Below are positions 36,491 through 36,882 of a stretch of DNA of 36,882 bases, in pieces (positions within the stretch are counted from its first letter, which is position 1; each line of letters opens with the position of its first letter). Position numbers and translations under genes: made by a program. This DNA is from a virus. The notes beneath the pieces are model-generated. The model worked only from the letters and a program-made list of their open reading frames with translations, did not search any database and had not been told where the DNA came from. The stretch is taken from positions 1 through 36,882 of the IMG/VR virus record IMGVR_UViG_3300042466_002044; one strand, 5' to 3'.

Positions 36491-36622
36491 CGGCTAGTAA
36501 TTTAATTGGTAAAATATCCATCATAATAAAAATATTATACATTATATTATTTTAAAAATTTAATTTGCTAATTTTTAAAAATATACCGGAAAATAAAGGT
36601 TCGAATCCTTTCTAGACGACAA
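36491..36622 (+). tRNA. Degenerate or interrupted tRNA-like gene
   Basis: Acceptor CGGCTAG/CTAGACG (one G-A mismatch), D-arm ATTT/AAAT with loop AATTGGTA and T-arm AAAGG-TTCGAAT-CCTTT are clear. Between D- and T-arms lie about 79 nt instead of about 23. A possible loop ATCATAA (anticodon CAT) at 36520-36526 sits on TCC/GGA, with about 61 AT-rich nt inserted, including an 11-bp hairpin (36550-36560 with 36570-36580). This is a pseudogene or an intron-like insertion. Confidence 0.5.
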
Positions 36623-36631
36623 TTTTAACAC

Positions 36632-36639
36632 AATAAATA
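36632..36639 (+). promoter_or_regulatory. Late-promoter-like box
   Basis: AATAAATA one base before the ATG at 36641, closer than elsewhere, so it may be fortuitous. Confidence 0.2.
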
Positions 36640-36640
36640 T

Positions 36641-36882
36641 ATGGGCTGTTGGCATGAAACATGTATAATTACTAATCTTCCTATTTTGGGAGAAGGTAAA
36701 GTAATCGCATTAAAAACAAATTCTTCACATGATATAGAATTTGTTTTAGATTCTTGGTGGTTTAATGGAATATCCTTTGCAAAAGGAGAACTAGACCCTT
36801 ATGGAGAATTACATAATATAGAATCAACATTGATTGATAATCGTCTTAAAAATAAAGAGTTTTCAACCGATAAACCCGGATT
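36641..36882 (+). CDS. Partial conserved phage-type protein (runs off right edge)
   Basis: An open frame of 80 residues continues past the window. It begins MGCWHETCIITNLPILGEGKVIAL. I recall proteins with an MGCWxETC...NLPI opening in several large phages, without a known function. It holds three Cys and one His near the N-terminus and a DSWWFNG turn. It starts about 18 nt after the degenerate tRNA. Confidence 0.7.
   Translation, partial: MGCWHETCIITNLPILGEGKVIALKTNSSHDIEFVLDSWWFNGISFAKGELDPYGELHNIESTLIDNRLKNKEFSTDKPG

Noticed and set aside
36491-36622. Self-splicing intron in the interrupted tRNA
   Set aside because: The insertion is only about 60 nt and AT-rich, far too small for a group I or II intron; decay or an undescribed insertion is likelier.
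1-36882. Stop-codon reassignment, as in some large phages
   Set aside because: TAA, TAG (for example at 9221) and TGA (for example at the end of rnhA) all end recognisable genes, and no suppressor tRNA was seen.

Overview
The window looks like part of a large, AT-rich (roughly 30% GC by eye) double-stranded DNA phage genome of the contractile-tail, T4-like kind. The evidence is a Dda-like helicase, a T4 gp4-like head-completion protein, a PhoH ATPase, ThyX, a very long tail-fibre-like protein, a GH24 lysozyme domain, T4-type late promoter boxes (TATAAATA) and at least 15 tRNA genes interleaved with tiny ORFs. TAA, TAG and TGA all end recognisable genes, so the code is standard. The host cannot be read from the window. 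Few genes have a Shine-Dalgarno sequence and many promoters sit directly on the start codon, so leaderless translation seems normal here.

Layout. (1) 1-3366, minus strand: an edge-truncated gene, a small ORF, Dda-like helicase, RmlD-like reductase and RNase HI. (2) 3385-3858: no protein gene, but a promoter, a pseudoknotted candidate ncRNA and a terminator-like hairpin. (3) 3859-13345, plus strand: mainly virion and accessory genes. Five of them (3859, 5963, 7962, 11871, 12806), plus a sixth small one at 31488, begin with a similar peptide of the form M-x-F-...-hydrophobic-E. This resembles the T4 capsid-targeting sequence that is cut by the prohead protease, so these may be internal-head proteins delivered with the DNA. 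They include a GH24 lysozyme domain and a 2H phosphoesterase. (4) 13338-15088, minus strand: a compact operon of metallophosphoesterase, SLOG-fold protein and a second (Acb1-like) 2H phosphoesterase, convergent on the first 2H gene. This is my best candidate for an undescribed system, a cassette acting on nucleotide second messengers. (5) 15161-16935, plus strand: small ORFs, a vWA protein and a NadR-like P-loop protein, ending at a strong bidirectional terminator. (6) 16972-28123, minus strand: PhoH alone, then a long operon read from the 1739-residue fibre through two paralogous fibre-associated proteins, a Cys-rich protein, a glycosyltransferase, an FkbM methyltransferase, two small proteins (one holin-like) and the gp4-like protein. 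(7) 28210-36882, plus strand: tRNA genes alternating with small ORFs, ThyX and an unusual CoaB-like/class II aldolase fusion.

Two promoter classes are visible. The first is TTGACA-N16/17-TAnnnT, commonly with GTG just before the -10, ending 5-8 nt before the ATG or before a tRNA. The second is a TATAAATA-like box about 5 nt before the ATG of virion-type genes. Both would give leaderless or nearly leaderless mRNAs. Several tRNAs have aberrant anticodon arms or T-loops. Three related ones have respectively a contracted, an expanded and a massively expanded anticodon region.
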